A stretch of 64,000 nt of DNA from Sporisorium sorghi (Eukaryota > Basidiomycota > Ustilaginomycetes > Ustilaginales > Ustilaginaceae). The stretch lies in assembly GCA_023212695.1 (NCBI GenBank), contig JALCCG010000001.1, forward strand, positions 310,001 through 374,000, read 5' to 3'. Positions 1 through 9,400 of this stretch are shown one piece after another. Within the stretch, counting starts at the first letter, position 1, and every line of letters begins with the position of its first letter. The translations under genes were made by a program, and so were the position numbers. The notes beneath the pieces were generated by a model. That model did not search any database, was not told the origin of the DNA, and saw only the letters and a program-made list of their open reading frames with translations.

Positions 1-257
1 GTCCATGACTGCAACCCGCTAGAAATACGATGAACGCTACTAATATGAAGAGAGAACTTCGAATCATTAACTTTCCTCCATTTCACAGCTTTTGCTGGTA
101 CGTGCAGACCCGTTGTGCCGATTTCCACTGCAGCCGGCCCCAACGGGCTCGCCTTTATCAGTCCTTCCGTATTCCATATACCTACGAATACACTCAAGCG
201 ATTAAGCGTAGGATCCGGGTTGGGCGGATTTGTGGGGCAAGGGAAGCACCCTGACAT
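1..257 (-). CDS. DUF1579-like protein, partial at left edge (possibly decayed)
   Basis: An open frame starts at an ATG (257-255) behind an AGGAGG ribosome site about 10 nt upstream and has no stop before the window ends, so the gene is cut by the edge. Residues about 14-40 (PDPTLNRLSVFVGIWNTEG and following) match the N-terminus of DUF1579-type small beta-barrel proteins, the same superfamily as the intact gene at 16641-17072. After about residue 45 the resemblance fades and no TYEW-type continuation appears, so a frameshift inside the gene is likely. No function can be given beyond the family. The neighbourhood to 1.8 kb is decayed DNA, which favours a degenerate copy. Confidence 0.4.
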   Translation of the reverse strand, partial: MSGCFPCPTNPPNPDPTLNRLSVFVGIWNTEGLIKASPLGPAAVEIGTTGLHVPAKAVKWRKVNDSKFSLHISSVHRISSGLQSW

Positions 258-1000
258 TAATTAAGTTCCTCCTTCATCATTATGAAATGATAATTTACTT
301 TTAATTTATCATGAGACAGGTGATGTGGTTTCTTATCGATTGCTATTTCCGGAAGTCGAATCACCTCTCTCCGGACATCGACATGCGTCTCACACAGGTA
401 GTCCTTTATATAGTCATCCGGGTGCCTTTTGTCTCAGTTCTTAAATTCCAACGCGCCGTTTTTATCACTTTCTCACCCTGTTACTCGTTGTAGTATTAAG
501 CTAATCTGCCCGTTACTTCAATGATTAACAAAAGACACCGCCCTTGCGGCAGCTCCGTTCTTTCGTTCTTCTTTAGCATAATAAGTTACTCTTTCTCTAG
601 CGGTATCCAGATCGCCCCTTTATTTTACCATATGTATGCGGATTTGGATGAATCCGGTGCTTGTTTATGCCGTCTGTAACGGGACCAAGTTCTTGACATT
701 ATATACGTCAGGGTTTCGCGACACTTGGAGATCTAAGCGGCGACGAATCGACCATCTCCCCTTACTATGTGTGACGTCCTTCGATGAAATCATATCGGGA
801 ATGTAATAAGTCGGGAATGTTATCAAGTACTTGTCATCCGAATCTAATCACTAATTGTTTTCTTTCTCATCTCCTAACGCTTTAAATCAGTACCGAAAAT
901 CAGGAAGAAATATTTGCATTATTGAAAAACACACAACCCCATCTGATAACAGATCCAGATTAGAGGGTTTTTTACAGTCTGAAAACAAACTTGGTCCTGT
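258..1000. other. intergenic / decayed DNA, no supported gene
   Basis: No credible gene is seen. On the minus strand a stop-terminated open stretch of about 35 codons ending at 518 (GDLDTARERVTYYAKEER and following) has coding-like composition but no start and no recognisable family. It may be the tail of a lost gene. Confidence 0.4.
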
Positions 1001-1021
1001 CAGACCTTTACCAGAAGCACA

Positions 1022-1219
1022 CGAGCATTAACCCTTCAGCTTCGTGTGATAGAAAGAGACGGTTTAGTCTCTAGAACGATATATCCTGTAATTCCACCCA
1101 AAGTAGAGTATCAGCTAACTGATATGGGGCATTCAATGAAGGATATTATTCTTGCGATGTATGATTGGGGGCGTGATTATCAAAAGATGCAGGCAAAGAA
1201 AACTCCATTTAGCAAATAG
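1022..1219 (+). pseudogene. HxlR-type transcriptional regulator, C-terminal remnant
   Basis: The frame from about 1022 reads RALTLQLRVIERDGLVSR, then PPKVEYQLTDMGHSM, a conserved tail and TAG at 1217-1219. This is the second half of an HxlR-family winged helix: recognition helix, wing and the YxLTxxG motif. The N-terminal half, with the CP..xxLxxIGGKW segment, is missing and the upstream sequence has no in-frame start. Intact family members are about 105-120 residues; about 65 remain. HxlR proteins usually repress an adjacent oxidoreductase, and a flavin reductase gene lies about 0.6 kb away on the other strand, but a link is only inference. Confidence 0.7.
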
Positions 1220-1557
1220 GTATAGTGCTGTGAAATCAACCAAATATGATCTGTTTCCTGGCTCACGTTCTTAATATTGAGGTTCTCAATAGAAGGCTTC
1301 ACGCTAATTAATGTTTCTAGCACATGCACTGAAGAAACTGAAAATAGACTAGTATACTTGGTTTCATAAGATAATCTCCTTTACAATAAAATCCCGAAAA
1401 GAGCAGTCTCTAAAGGAAACTGATTTCTTTCGGCAACTCAGCAGCCATAGGAGAATTTCTCCTTTAGGCCCGTAGCATTCTACATAAGTCTCTTCTCTCC
1501 CCCGTGCTTTCACCTGGGAGCACCGCTGGAATTGAATGCGAGTTTGCATGGAAGCTT

Positions 1558-1680
1558 AGTTAGATACTTATCTAATCGGTAAACGCCTCATGTTCTTGTC
1601 TTTTACGGCAATTGGGACAAGAACTTGTTCTAATAAAAAATAAGCCGCTATAATAGCGACTTTTAATGGGACTATAGCGT
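1558..1680 (-). repeat. dispersed terminator-carrying repeat, copy A
   Basis: This is a copy of the family described in the findings. It begins TTAGATACTTATCTAATCGG, has the TGTTCTTGTC / GGGACAAGAAC dyad (1591-1624) and the hairpin arms GCCGCTA (1644-1650) and TAGCGAC (1654-1660). Read on the minus strand the hairpin is followed by a T-rich run. It lies about 120 bp 3' of the flavin reductase stop codon at 1802. Confidence 0.75.
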
Positions 1681-1801
1681 ATGTATACACCCCAAAGCCA
1701 TATCCCTCAACAGTTTTATATCAAACGGTTATATATCAATAAATCCACTCTACTTCTATATTCATAGTCATCTGATCGAAACAATAACTTAAATTGACAT
1801 A

Positions 1802-2506
1802 TCAAAATGATAAAAACTCAGGTAGTTGTTGTTCACGCTTGTCGAGCATAATCTGTTCCGGCTTAATGCCCTGCTCACGCAGTACTTCAATGTTCTGAAG
1901 GAGGAATTCGTCGCTGCCGACAACATAGAACAGTCCATCCTTGTCTGTAGCAAGATTTTTCACTTCTTCATAGTAGTCTTTACGATTATCGACGAACTGT
2001 GATGTGAACTTCTTGTCAGGAACGGATTCGAAAATATTAGTAAATAAGAAATCTTTTGATGAATCTATGTTCAGGGAATGAATTTGATTGACATGGTCAG
2101 CGTGTTCGAAATATTCAAGAACAAGCGGTCTGAAAGTTGCCAGTCCGACACCTGATGACAGCAGGTAAACATTTTTGTCTTCTCTTTTAAGCGGTACATT
2201 CGAATGAGTTTTAAATATGGCAACTTCATCGCCGACTTTAAGATTTCTTAAAATCGTTTTAAACTCAGAACACTGCTCTCTGATTCGTGTTGTGATACCG
2301 ATTGATTTTTCGTGCGGTAAAGTAGAGATTGACATGTGGCGAATCAGGCTGCGGTTTGGTTTATCTCCGGCATTAAACCCTTCCAGTGCGAAGTGGGTGT
2401 GGGAACCTTCTTCCCATGTAAAGTCTTTCGGACAATCGAGGAGGTACGTTTTAACCTCCGGTGTTTCTTCAATAATCTTATTTATTTTAATCCAATATAT
2501 TTGCAT
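1802..2506 (-). CDS. FAD/NAD(P)-binding ferredoxin-reductase-type oxidoreductase
   Basis: A 234-residue single-polypeptide flavin reductase. An N-terminal FAD-binding beta-barrel carries the R-x-x-S flavin motif (RHMS, residues 56-59). The C-terminal NAD(P) domain has the G-x-G-x2-x-RP signature (GVGLATFRP, 119-127) and a late YVVGSDEFL motif that replaces the usual CGxxxF. There is no iron-sulfur or globin domain, so it would pass electrons from NAD(P)H to a separate, unidentified acceptor. The frame is open upstream for 62 more codons, but the ATG at 2506 sits behind GGAGG and begins where the family begins. The longer form would also run through repeat copy I. It appears monocistronic. Confidence 0.8.
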   Translation of the reverse strand: MQIYWIKINKIIEETPEVKTYLLDCPKDFTWEEGSHTHFALEGFNAGDKPNRSLIRHMSISTLPHEKSIGITTRIREQCSEFKTILRNLKVGDEVAIFKTHSNVPLKREDKNVYLLSSGVGLATFRPLVLEYFEHADHVNQIHSLNIDSSKDFLFTNIFESVPDKKFTSQFVDNRKDYYEEVKNLATDKDGLFYVVGSDEFLLQNIEVLREQGIKPEQIMLDKREQQLPEFLSF

Positions 2507-2628
2507 GATATATCCTCCCTCGTTTTTAATATACAACAAGTGATAACAATTCTCAATTAAAAGGTTCGCTAACTCGATGATTTGATTCTGAGCCCTGACG
2601 TGGGCTTCTTGATCCAACGGGATTGTAT

Positions 2629-2665
2629 TAGTTCTTGTCGTTGAGTTAGGACAAGAACTTGTACC
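2629..2665. repeat. dispersed repeat, copy I (dyad only)
   Basis: Only the dyad of the repeat family is kept here: GTTCTTGTCG, then GGACAAGAACTTGTACC. The GCCGCT hairpin is absent. It lies in the upstream region of the flavin reductase and could act as a cruciform or operator. Confidence 0.55.
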
Positions 2666-2795
2666 CTTTGCTGTAACTTGCGTTCTTTTCACCTTATGAA
2701 TTTTTATCCATCTTCGTTTAGCAAAATAAAACCAAAAATAAAAAAACCGTTGGATCTAAATCATCAATGAGTTTTTAAAAATTTAATTTTTTAAT

Positions 2796-3086
2796 CTAGA
2801 AATTGTATTTTTCAGGATTTCTAAAAAAATCAAGATAATTATACCTTCCAATAGGTTCAAAGGTCTTCCTATCCTCATTGAACTCTAAAACAATGATATC
2901 TCCACTCAGTCCAGAATTAGTTTCTGTTTCAACTATGGCTATTCTGTTCTCAGCTAGCTGTACAACTGACTCGCTAACGGACGGTGGAAAAACAGGTTCA
3001 TTATTTTGGGGGAATGGCTTAAGAGCAATAAGTATAAGACAAATTAAGATTCCAATCAAAATCTTTGTATTGATTTTTTCCTGCAT
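2796..3086 (-). CDS. small membrane-anchored protein of unknown function
   Basis: A 96-residue protein starting at ATG 3086 behind AGGAGGAG. Residues about 8-24 (KILIGILICLILIALKPF) form one hydrophobic helix, either an uncleaved anchor or a signal peptide without a clear AxA site. A proline-rich linker follows, then a polar domain with DIIVLEFNEDRKTFEPIGRY. No family is recognised. The good ribosome site and normal composition support a real gene. The product is probably attached to the outer face of the membrane. Confidence 0.6.
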   Translation of the reverse strand: MQEKINTKILIGILICLILIALKPFPQNNEPVFPPSVSESVVQLAENRIAIVETETNSGLSGDIIVLEFNEDRKTFEPIGRYNYLDFFRNPEKYNF

Positions 3087-3409
3087 TGCTTCTCCTCCTA
3101 CTAAGACTTTTTTAAGTATCTACACATATATAAAACACATTGTATCAAATAAAGTTTGGTTTCTTATCGGGATATATTTAAAGCTGGTAGTTTGCCACTG
3201 CGGTAGCTACTCATGTCGGTCATCTCCACGAGTTATGAACAGAAGACGTTCTTTTTATGCGAAGTGTGTGATGTTGGAACAGAGTTAGTGACGAATATTA
3301 ATTAGGTTGGCTGAAGCTGTACGTACCAAGAGAGAAAATAGTACTTTGTTTTTTTACTGTTCCTTTTCTATAAGTTGCCCCGACAATATTCCTGCTCTTC
3401 TGATGACCT

Positions 3410-3697
3410 CTATTCTTTCCTCTCTTCCTTCTGTTTTTTTATCATGTCGATAGCAGTTTTAAAATTCGTAATTACATATCCCGTTGTCTCAAAACCATTA
3501 GGAATTTCTACAAATTCTTTTACCTTAACTAAATAATAAAGCCTATATGCATCGAGCTCCTTCCAATACCAACTTGCAAAGAGTGATTTTTCCTCTGACA
3601 AAACTAATCCTGCTTCTTCCATAACCTCTCTGTTGAGACCATCAATAGTTGATTCGTCCTTTGTCAATCGTCCTCCGATAGTTGTTAAAACTTTTTC
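3410..3697 (-). pseudogene. Nudix hydrolase fragment (N-terminus lost)
   Basis: The frame reads IGGRLTKDESTIDGLNREVM and then EEAGL, the Nudix box GX5EX7REUXEEXGU with glutamates in place. The following sequence (SLFASWYWKEL, YRLYYLVKVKEF) fits the rest of a Nudix fold. The frame meets a TAA at 3698-3700 only 10 codons before the box, so the first beta strands and any normal start are gone; a TTG at 3667 lies inside the box. At about 95 residues against a usual 130-160 it cannot form a complete Nudix domain. It is a truncated relic, most likely inactive. Confidence 0.7.
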
Positions 3698-3780
3698 TTA
3701 TTGCATACCAACTTAATTTGAATCTTGTCCTTCATAGCTTACTTATTCTTATTAACCTATCGTGTCTGTTAACTTAACGA

Positions 3781-3846
3781 TGATTGGTAATTAACTCATT
3801 ATGTAAGGCGACTTTCTATGGGATTATGTTTTTGCCCCTCGATACT
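3781..3846 (-). repeat. dispersed repeat, copy H (right-end remnant)
   Basis: The sequence GCGACTTTCTATGGGATTAT followed by GTTTTTGCCCCTCGATA matches the right end of the repeat family. The left hairpin arm and the dyad are lost. It lies 32 bp 3' of the stop codon of the minus-strand gene at 3878. Confidence 0.55.
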
Positions 3847-3877
3847 AACATTTAACTGTCTTTTGCTCGTGTAGCAA

Positions 3878-4150
3878 CTAATCAGTTTTGCTTTCATCTT
3901 TGAAATTAAAATGTTCATGATGGATCGCATCCATCCCAACCAACTTACTACTCTTATTATGGTAATATGCGAAGTTATTATTTAGCGGCATTCGAAGTAA
4001 TTGATAATTGTGATCTCTTGGCAAAGATTTGACGTCCTTAAGTGCTAAATCACGGGTGGTGTAAATACCTATTGGAAAGAAATTTGGAAAGCAAGTTGAA
4101 ACATCAACAACGAAAATCCCCCAAACGTAATCATTTGGCACATAATTCAC
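3878..4150 (-). CDS. small protein of unknown function
   Basis: A 90-residue polar protein with an ATG at 4150 behind an AGGGTG site. It is rich in aromatic and asparagine residues (YVWGIFVVDVSTCF, FAYYHNKSSK) and ends in a charged tail (NFKDESKTD). No signal peptide, membrane segment or known family is evident. It stands alone, with repeat copy H just after its stop and the bidirectional hairpin at 4225-4252 before its start. The intact frame and ribosome site make it a plausible gene. Confidence 0.5.
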   Translation of the reverse strand: MNYVPNDYVWGIFVVDVSTCFPNFFPIGIYTTRDLALKDVKSLPRDHNYQLLRMPLNNNFAYYHNKSSKLVGMDAIHHEHFNFKDESKTD

Positions 4151-4224
4151 CCTTATTCTTTATTTTAAGTTCTAAAACCAGAGTTAATTATTCGGTGACC
4201 AGTTGGATTATCCTGTTAGCTGAA

Positions 4225-4252
4225 AAGGCTGCCGATGATCTCGGCAGCCTTT
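4225..4252. terminator. bidirectional intrinsic terminator
   Basis: GGCTGCCGA and TCGGCAGCC form a 9-bp GC-rich stem around a short loop, with a T-run on both strands (AAAAGG at the left, CCTTTTG at the right). It lies 52 bp after the stop of the minus-strand kinase gene at 4305 and would end its transcript. Confidence 0.8.
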
Positions 4253-4304
4253 TGTTCATGGTGTTATCGTTTCCTGTAGTTCAGCGCTATTCATCATTTG
4301 AACA

Positions 4305-5297
4305 CTATAGGAATTCGTCGATCAACGAAAATCCATTGATGATCCTCATCCGACTATCTTTCAGAAAATCGCGAGTCCAATTGTCCGGCTGACGTAAATC
4401 CCAGCTCCGGTATATACCAACGAATACAATTATTTCGCGAAGTTTAAGGAAGAGTGACAACTGTTCCTTCCAGCCTTCTGGCAGCCGTCGGCCATTTTCA
4501 GTATAGCCTAGTGCAAAATGTTCGATGAAGAGTTCGTACTGCATTTTCCGTTCAGACTTCGAATCTTCCCCGAATACATAAAGCAAATAATAAAGTTGAA
4601 TGGCAATGTCCTCGGCATACCAACTGTATTGGCATTCGTCAAAATCGAAGAGTGTGATTTCACCTGTTTCGTCGACCATAAAATTCCCTGCATTGATATC
4701 CCCGTGAATCAGACCGAAATTATCTGGAGTAACAGGCTGACTAGCCAAACGCTCTTTAAGTTCATCAAGGACACGAAGGATTGGTGCATGCTCGGGTGGT
4801 AAATACTCCCGAGCGTGTAAAAGGTAATCGTTGCGCTCCCACGAGTGTCTTCTGGCCAAAGGTTCATAACGTTTGGCCAGATCATGTAGATGGCCGGTCA
4901 TGCATCCGCATTGCTCATAGAGCATGGGATTATTTAGACATTCCGGGTATCCGATTTTACGGCCGGGAGCGTGTTTGAAGGAGGTCGCGTAGAAATCGAC
5001 TATCTTCCCAGAGACACATTCGACGTCTATTCCTTGATCCGAAGGTATCGGTTCTGAGACTGACATTCCATTCTCTGCGAGATAACGGATCCACTCTAAT
5101 TCGGCTTCAAGTCCTTTCTGAGTACGCAGAGTGCTAGGTGTGAAACGGGGAATGTATTTGCATCCTTCGCAAGTGTAGGAATAGATGGAATTTTGAAATC
5201 CTCCAATGAAGGACAGCTCCTTCAAGCTCAAACCAAATCGCGCGGCACCTTCTATGGTGTGTTCATCCAGAAACAGTGGTTTAATTTGTGGGTCCAT
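4305..5297 (-). CDS. aminoglycoside-phosphotransferase-fold kinase
   Basis: A 330-residue protein with a small-molecule kinase fold. It has a Gly-rich segment near residues 31-41 (IGGFQNSIYSY), the catalytic loop HGDINAGNF (198-206, catalytic Asp200, Asn205) and the metal motif DFDE (218-221). This is the APH/choline kinase/homoserine kinase superfamily. The position-by-position pattern resembles the YcbJ/SrkA-like branch rather than a classical aminoglycoside-resistance enzyme, so the substrate is unknown. The ATG at 5297 lies behind AAGGAG. It is monocistronic with its own terminator at 4225-4252. Calling it a resistance gene would go beyond the evidence. Confidence 0.8.
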   Translation of the reverse strand: MDPQIKPLFLDEHTIEGAARFGLSLKELSFIGGFQNSIYSYTCEGCKYIPRFTPSTLRTQKGLEAELEWIRYLAENGMSVSEPIPSDQGIDVECVSGKIVDFYATSFKHAPGRKIGYPECLNNPMLYEQCGCMTGHLHDLAKRYEPLARRHSWERNDYLLHAREYLPPEHAPILRVLDELKERLASQPVTPDNFGLIHGDINAGNFMVDETGEITLFDFDECQYSWYAEDIAIQLYYLLYVFGEDSKSERKMQYELFIEHFALGYTENGRRLPEGWKEQLSLFLKLREIIVFVGIYRSWDLRQPDNWTRDFLKDSRMRIINGFSLIDEFL

Positions 5298-5514
5298 GAG
5301 TTCTCCTTGGGTAATTGAGTCGTGATTGAACTATTCTCTCGCGAAAGAGCCTTCTTCCTGATGTCCTTCAGTTACCTCAATTTAATAAGATGGATACCTG
5401 GTGACATAAACAATTCTCACTCCAAGAAGCAAATCCCACGGGCAGACCGAGGGATGGCGATATCCTCGATGCTTGAATACGTTGTTATCTGATGAATTCG
5501 CCTTCTATGAAACC

Positions 5515-6093
5515 CTAATATCTTTTACTTAATTTCTTAAATGCCGAGTAATCCTTATCGGACTTAATAAAACTTAATATCTTTTCGGCACATTCTGTTG
5601 GATTCAGCTCTTCCGTATTTACCTCAAGGTCATATTCATTAAAACAATATACTTTGTCGAACTGGGAACTTGCTAGTCCAATCTGTCGATCTCCTCGTAT
5701 TTGCTCTCTTCTTGTGAGTTCTTCTTTCGAGCATAGGACACCTACGAATAATGTAGGATGATCAAAAAGTACATCAAGATAGTCATTAAACCGCTTGTCA
5801 TTGTCGATTACGGTATCGACGATGACATTCAAACCCATTTCTGAAAACAATTTAATTGTTGCATAGTACACTGACATTATGGGATCAAAAAGTATTTGTC
5901 CGACATCATCCACTTCTCTTGTAGGTTCAATATCTGGAAATTTAGTATCAATAAAATCATCGTAATTACCAAAAAAATCGTCTATGGATAAATGATGAAA
6001 AGGAATCTCTTTCTGATTTTTCAGTTCCATAGAAATACTAGTCTTTCCTGAACTTGAAGTTCCGTTCATAAACACAATGAGTCCTTGCTTCAA
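5515..6093 (-). CDS. chloramphenicol-phosphotransferase-like P-loop kinase
   Basis: About 192 residues with a P-loop near the N-terminus (GTSSSGKTS, from residue 11), a LSIDDFF segment matching the substrate loop of CPT-like kinases and a later EELTRREQIRGDR motif, which fits the lid/arginine region. The family phosphorylates small hydroxylated molecules. The named member modifies chloramphenicol, but most genomic homologues have no known substrate. The frame is open to a GTG at 6102, but the TTG at 6093 is better placed behind CGAGGG and puts the P-loop at the usual distance. There are no operon partners. Confidence 0.75.
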   Translation of the reverse strand: MKQGLIVFMNGTSSSGKTSISMELKNQKEIPFHHLSIDDFFGNYDDFIDTKFPDIEPTREVDDVGQILFDPIMSVYYATIKLFSEMGLNVIVDTVIDNDKRFNDYLDVLFDHPTLFVGVLCSKEELTRREQIRGDRQIGLASSQFDKVYCFNEYDLEVNTEELNPTECAEKILSFIKSDKDYSAFKKLSKRY

Positions 6094-6236
6094 ACAAATC
6101 ACCCTCGGATATAAGATTTACGTATCATTCAGACAACGTTATATTCACACAGTTCATTCAATTATCCAACTGATAAAATATTCGAGACGCGATTAAACTA
6201 TCCTGCCAGAATTTAATGAAATAGCTGTATAATTCA

Positions 6237-6366
6237 GTTAGATACTATCGGTAATCGATCGTGTTTTTGTCCTATTCGGCAATCGGGACAAGAACTTGTA
6301 CGAATAAAACAAAAAGCCGCTAAATTTAGCGACTTTCTATGAGATTATGTTCTATTCCCTCACAGG
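6237..6366 (-). repeat. dispersed terminator-carrying repeat, copy B
   Basis: An almost complete copy. It starts GTTAGATACTATCGGTAATC, has the dyad TTTTTGTCC...GGGACAAGAACTTGTAC and the perfect hairpin GCCGCTAAATTTAGCGAC (6316-6333), then a TGTTCTATTCCCTC right end. The minus strand places TTTTTGTTTTAT directly after the hairpin. It lies 72 bp 3' of the stop of the 1108-residue protein, beyond that gene's own hairpin. Confidence 0.85.
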
Positions 6367-6371
6367 ATAAG

Positions 6372-6415
6372 AAAGACCAATCGGCTCCGGGCTCCCCCGG
6401 TCCGATCGGCCTTTC
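6372..6415 (-). terminator. intrinsic terminator of the large secreted protein gene
   Basis: On the minus strand GGCCGATCGGACCGGGGG and CCCGGAGCCGATTGGTC form a long, slightly imperfect GC-rich stem followed by TTTCTT. It begins about 22 bp after the stop codon at 6438. Copy B of the repeat follows as a second potential terminator. Confidence 0.8.
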
Positions 6416-6437
6416 ACGAGTCATCCTATAAAATGAA

Positions 6438-9400
6438 TTAAGCGGCGTGCTGCGGCTTGAAACCCGATGCTCCGACGCGGACCTGAATACGGTCGCTTTG
6501 CGTTACGCCTGCAGCATTGATCCATTCGGCATAATATTCGTAAGTACCTGGCGCCCGATCATGTATTTCCGTGACAGCCGCCTGCATACCAGGCGAAGTG
6601 TTGGTCAAAGCCTGGGTGTCGATCAGTACGCCGTTTTCATAGAGACGGTATTCGGCAGCATTCGTCCCCCACCACAGGTTGGCGCTAATCAGATAGCTGC
6701 CATCTCCGTCCCAATTATCGTGCGACAATACGGGCTTGCCCGGCGAAGCATCCGTCACCGTTACGCGAAGCGGCTCCGACTGCGATACGCCCCATGCATT
6801 GACCAATTCGCCGACATACGTATATACGCCATTGGCCTTTCCCTTAATATCGACAGAAGCCGTCTGCATCGAGGGAGAAGCCTCTTTCAATGGGATGGTT
6901 TGAATCAGGACGCCGTCTTCATACAGTTTGAACTCCGAGCCGTTATTTCCCCACCATAAATTCATCGTCACCTTATAATTTCCGTCTCGTAGGCCTGTAT
7001 TATAACCATTATTGTCTGACAGTACAGGTATGCCCGGCGCTGCGGCGGCATTCGGCTGCTTCACCTGGAATACAGCCCGGTCTGAGGCCACGTTGCCTGC
7101 GGCGTCCTCTACGCGGTATTCAATGACATGCTCTCCTGCTCCCAGCTCCTTGGCGCTGATCGTCTGACCCTCTTCAATCAGTTGTCCGTCCAGTAGGACC
7201 TTCTGGGTAATGACGCCGGAGATCTCGTCCGTGCTGTGAAGCTCAAACTTCAGGTTATCCTGCTCCCATACGTCTCCGATTCGGCTCCCCGATTGAGTCA
7301 ACGTCACGGCAGGGGCTGTCTTATCCAATTTGATTTCCATCGTCTTCACCTCTTCAGTCACAGCACCGGCAGAAGAGTAGTATTGAATGACGTTGATTCC
7401 CTCTCTGTCGACAACCACAGGACCCGGGTATTCGGACTCAGCTCCGTCATTCAACCAATAGATGGTCGATGCCGGCTCCGAACTCGTAGCCGTCAAAGTA
7501 AGGGTCACATTCCGGTTAAACCAACCGTTCGAGTTCGGCTGCTCCGATAGAGCGGCAGAGGTTTCCGGAGGAACGTTCGCCTGAGCAAGTGAAATATCGC
7601 TTATTCCCCGAACCTTCAATTGATATACGTCTTTAAAGATCGAGGATACACCTTGAAGATTAACAATTTGTCCTTCTTCATAAGGAAAATCGCCCAAGCT
7701 CAGCCCAGTTCTAACATCCACGCGGACGTGGTTGCTGACCCCACTCGCGCTGATCGCATCAAATTCGAAGGAGCCCGATGGGGATGCCGTAATGATATTC
7801 GTGATTTTCACCTGCTGAAGTGCAATCAGTTGGCCTTGATTGGCAGCATTTACAGAGTCGACCTTAACCGCCTCCGGCAGTTCCTCCGTACCCACCTTTT
7901 CGATTAAGACCGGGCTCGCTAATTCCAGCTCTGTGTTATAAAGGGTGGTTGAGGCTGTAAGCTTTACCACATCGCCTTGATGAAACCCCGTGCTGCTCTG
8001 ATACACATAGACTCCGCCGGTAGCATCCTGCAAATAGAAGGTTTGTCCTCCATAGATCCCTGGTTCAGTCGTTACAGTACCTTGAACCGTGATCAGACTT
8101 CCTTCTGGCTTGCTTCTTCCTTCCGCTATCGTAATCAATTCCGGAATCGAGCTGCCTGCATCCGGCAATGGCTCGGCAGGCACGTTACCTAAAGTCACGG
8201 ATTGGGTCAACAGATTATTGCCGTTCTGGCGCAATCGAAGATTGGCTCCCCCGGAAGTGCCTGGCTTGACGCGTATCGTCAGATCCTTATAAGCTCGCCC
8301 TTGACTATCGGCGGTCAAGCTGAAGGTGTCCCCATATCCATACCCGGTTGGCCAGGTTCCGTCTGCTCTTTGCGTCATAGCTACCTGGGTTCCACCCGTC
8401 AAATAGATCCCTGCGCTAAATCCGGTCACCGTTGAATTGGCAGGCAGGTTCTCGATAAGAACACGGATTTGAAACTCTGCTGCATTCGGTAAAACGGATT
8501 GGTGAACAAAGCTGTAGACTGGCGATGCGCTCACTGTAGCACCGCCGTAAGAACCCGGCTTGAAGGTCGATCTGTCCCACCATTTATAACCCGCGGCCGG
8601 CGTAGACCAAGGTTCAGACTGAGGCTCCGTTGAAGCCTGTGGCGCTTCGAAGGAATGCAGCTCTGTTACCTCATCCAATTGAAGGTCACCGACTTGTGCC
8701 AGACTTGTATAACTCTCCTGATCAGCCAGCCAATTGATCATATTGACTAACAAAACGGCATCATCCTGCTCCTTAAAGCCATCATAGGTTGTCTTTTTAG
8801 CTCCTGTTTCTTCGCGCAAATACTTTGGTGTGGCATCTTCTACCGGAGAGGAATCACCGATAAAGGCCGCTTTACCCAACCCAACCTTGGCTACGGCAAC
8901 ATAAGGTCCCTCCTCCATGCCGCCGCCGTTATATACGCCCTGATCGACCGCATTTCCCCATGACTCATTCGTCTGCGGAAGATACACAATGCCCTTGGCC
9001 TTGGTCGGATCGGTAATCGCTAGTGTAGAACCGGCATGCATCGCAATTCCGTCAACTCCCTCGGTGATTCCAAAGGCCTGATCCGGTTCTACAATATGAT
9101 TAGCTGTGATATCACCCAATGCGTTATACCGGAAGCGAACTCCGAAATGGTCTGCGAGCCAATCCGAGCTGACGACCTCTTGCATCGCCTCTGAGTTCCT
9201 CTCTTCCGAACTCATGCCCTTAGCCGGATCCTCCCAAGCCCCTCTGCGATACCCGTTGATCGCCTCGGAACCATCCCAGCGGTTCTTGTTACGGTCAGCA
9301 TTATAGTGGTCGCCAATGAAGAAAATACTTCCTCCATTTTGTACATATTGCTCCATCGCAGCCTGCTCGCTCTGCTTGAAGGGAATGTTCGGCTCAGCAA

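Noticed and set aside
1364..1549. 61-codon frame on the minus strand before repeat copy A
   Set aside because: No ribosome site and no protein-like pattern; left as noncoding.
2507..2692. N-terminal extension of the flavin reductase by 62 codons
   Set aside because: The sequence is an untranslated region containing repeat copy I; the downstream ATG has the GGAGG site.
4305..6093. Antibiotic resistance island made of an APH-like and a CPT-like gene
   Set aside because: Both are only superfamily matches common in Bacillales chromosomes, with separate terminators and no mobility genes; resistance is not supported.
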